64,000 nucleotides of DNA from Clostridiales bacterium (GTDB lineage: Bacteria; Bacillota; Clostridia; Oscillospirales; Acutalibacteraceae): positions 37,372 to 101,371 of the forward strand of contig JAAWNT010000007.1 in the NCBI GenBank assembly GCA_022799115.1, given 5' to 3'. The notes beneath the pieces are model-generated. The model was given only the letters and a program-made list of their open reading frames with translations. It was not told the origin of the DNA and ran no database searches. Below are positions 61,667 to 64,000 of this stretch, in pieces. How positions within the stretch are numbered: position 1 is the stretch's first letter; every line of letters starts with the position of its first letter. The translations under genes were made by a program, and so were the position numbers.

Positions 61667-61693
61667 TTAGCACTCAGGAACAGAGAGTGCTAA
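61667..61693 (+). promoter_or_regulatory. CIRCE operator (HrcA binding site)
   Basis: TTAGCACTC at 61667-61675, nine bases, then GAGTGCTAA at 61685-61693: a perfect match to the consensus. HrcA bound here would block transcription of groESL until heat shock. HrcA itself is not in the window. Confidence 0.98.
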
Positions 61694-61708
61694 AACATCA
61701 ACAAGTAA

Positions 61709-62023
<315 letters not shown>

Positions 62024-62047
62024 CGATACATTTCAATTCGATAATAA

Positions 62048-63697
<1,650 letters not shown>

Positions 63698-63708
63698 TCG
63701 AACACTTA

Positions 63709-63744
63709 CAAAAAGAGACCTTGATTTTACAAGGTCTCTTTTTG
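63709..63744 (+). terminator. groEL: Intrinsic terminator after groEL
   Basis: A perfect 14-bp stem (63709-63722 with 63731-63744) including A and T tracts, with an 8-nt loop. Confidence 0.92.
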
Positions 63745-64000
63745 CAATAATGGTATAAAATCCACCAGTTTTGCAGGTGGGTAAAAAGCTTTAGCTATGG
63801 ACAGAATAATCCCTCAATATATTAAAGTTAAGGTTTGCCAACCTAACAAAAAATATCATGGAAGTCTTTACATGAAAGACATTAATGATTATAAAAATTG
63901 ATGGTAGTGTCAAGAGAATTTCGCAAAAAGGAAAAGAGCTCTGAAAAAAGGAAGTCAGCCGACAGCGGAGGGATCGGAAAACGACGCCTCCAAATGCTTC
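63745..64000. other. Unassigned right edge of the window
   Basis: No complete gene. The first 150 bp are AT-rich. From about 63902 composition changes and the minus strand stays open to the window edge, starting TCTTGACACTACCATC at the left. This might be the end of a mobile element or of a gene that continues beyond the window, but the visible part is too short to say. Confidence 0.3.

Overview
The window reads as a chromosomal segment of a spore-forming, anaerobic, low-to-moderate GC Firmicute of the class Clostridia, most like the Oscillospiraceae/Ruminococcaceae. Reasons: many sporulation genes (spoVM, sipL, spoIVA, spoIIIE, spoVB-like, yabP, yabQ); SipL, which is the clostridial SpoIVA partner; ferredoxin-linked 2-oxoacid oxidoreductase subunits; Rex; and gene orders that match Bacillus subtilis and the clostridia. 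It is almost entirely core genome. I see no CRISPR array, rRNA, tRNA, complete insertion sequence or prophage.

Layout. (1) 1-9329, rightward: translation, RNA modification and signalling (priA end, def, fmt, Zn-peptidase, rsmB, rlmN, prpC, prkC, rsgA, thiN), closed by a terminator. (2) 9508-15090, the spore-coat basement block: a 49-residue membrane protein, a 28-residue SpoVM, an AT-rich lipoprotein gene with its own promoter and a 50-bp palindrome in the 5' UTR, then sipL and spoIVA. SpoVM, SpoIVA and SipL form one layer on the forespore surface. (3) 15209-19189, leftward: rex, NADP-isocitrate dehydrogenase and aconitase, the oxidative branch from citrate to 2-oxoglutarate. (4) 19546-27300, rightward: tepA-spoIIIE, a YgiQ radical SAM protein, a ComEC-like hydrolase with DUF3006, and an SGNH hydrolase. 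(5) 27831-31279: a ParA-like ATPase ahead of a four-subunit 2-oxoacid:ferredoxin oxidoreductase. (6) 31387-36571: ispD-ispF, a DUF3343/desulfurase-like pair, and cdaA-cdaR (c-di-AMP). (7) 36573-44316: recJ, rel, dtd, an MBL hydrolase, hemZ and a leaderless amidase. (8) 44436-47900: a leftward PfkB kinase, a 740-bp gap without a convincing gene, a nucleoside kinase and a zinc-ribbon protein. (9) 48079-53372: the spoVB-mazG-hup-rqcP-yabP-yabQ-divIC-yabR cluster, with a near-consensus sigma-E promoter before yabP. (10) 53399-64000: an amidohydrolase, hpf, an rRNA methyltransferase, ferritin, pduL, a TipAS-type MerR regulator with its operator, a membrane protein, uraA, and groES-groEL behind a perfect CIRCE operator.

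Points that go beyond routine annotation: the SpoVM microgene and its unknown 49-residue neighbour; the sipL-spoIVA block interrupted by a foreign-looking lipoprotein gene; a hairpin that would bury the spoIVA ribosome-binding site; the sigma-E promoter of yabPQ; and the ParA-like ATPase tied to an oxidoreductase operon. All functions are read from the sequence and from memory of the protein families; no database search was run.
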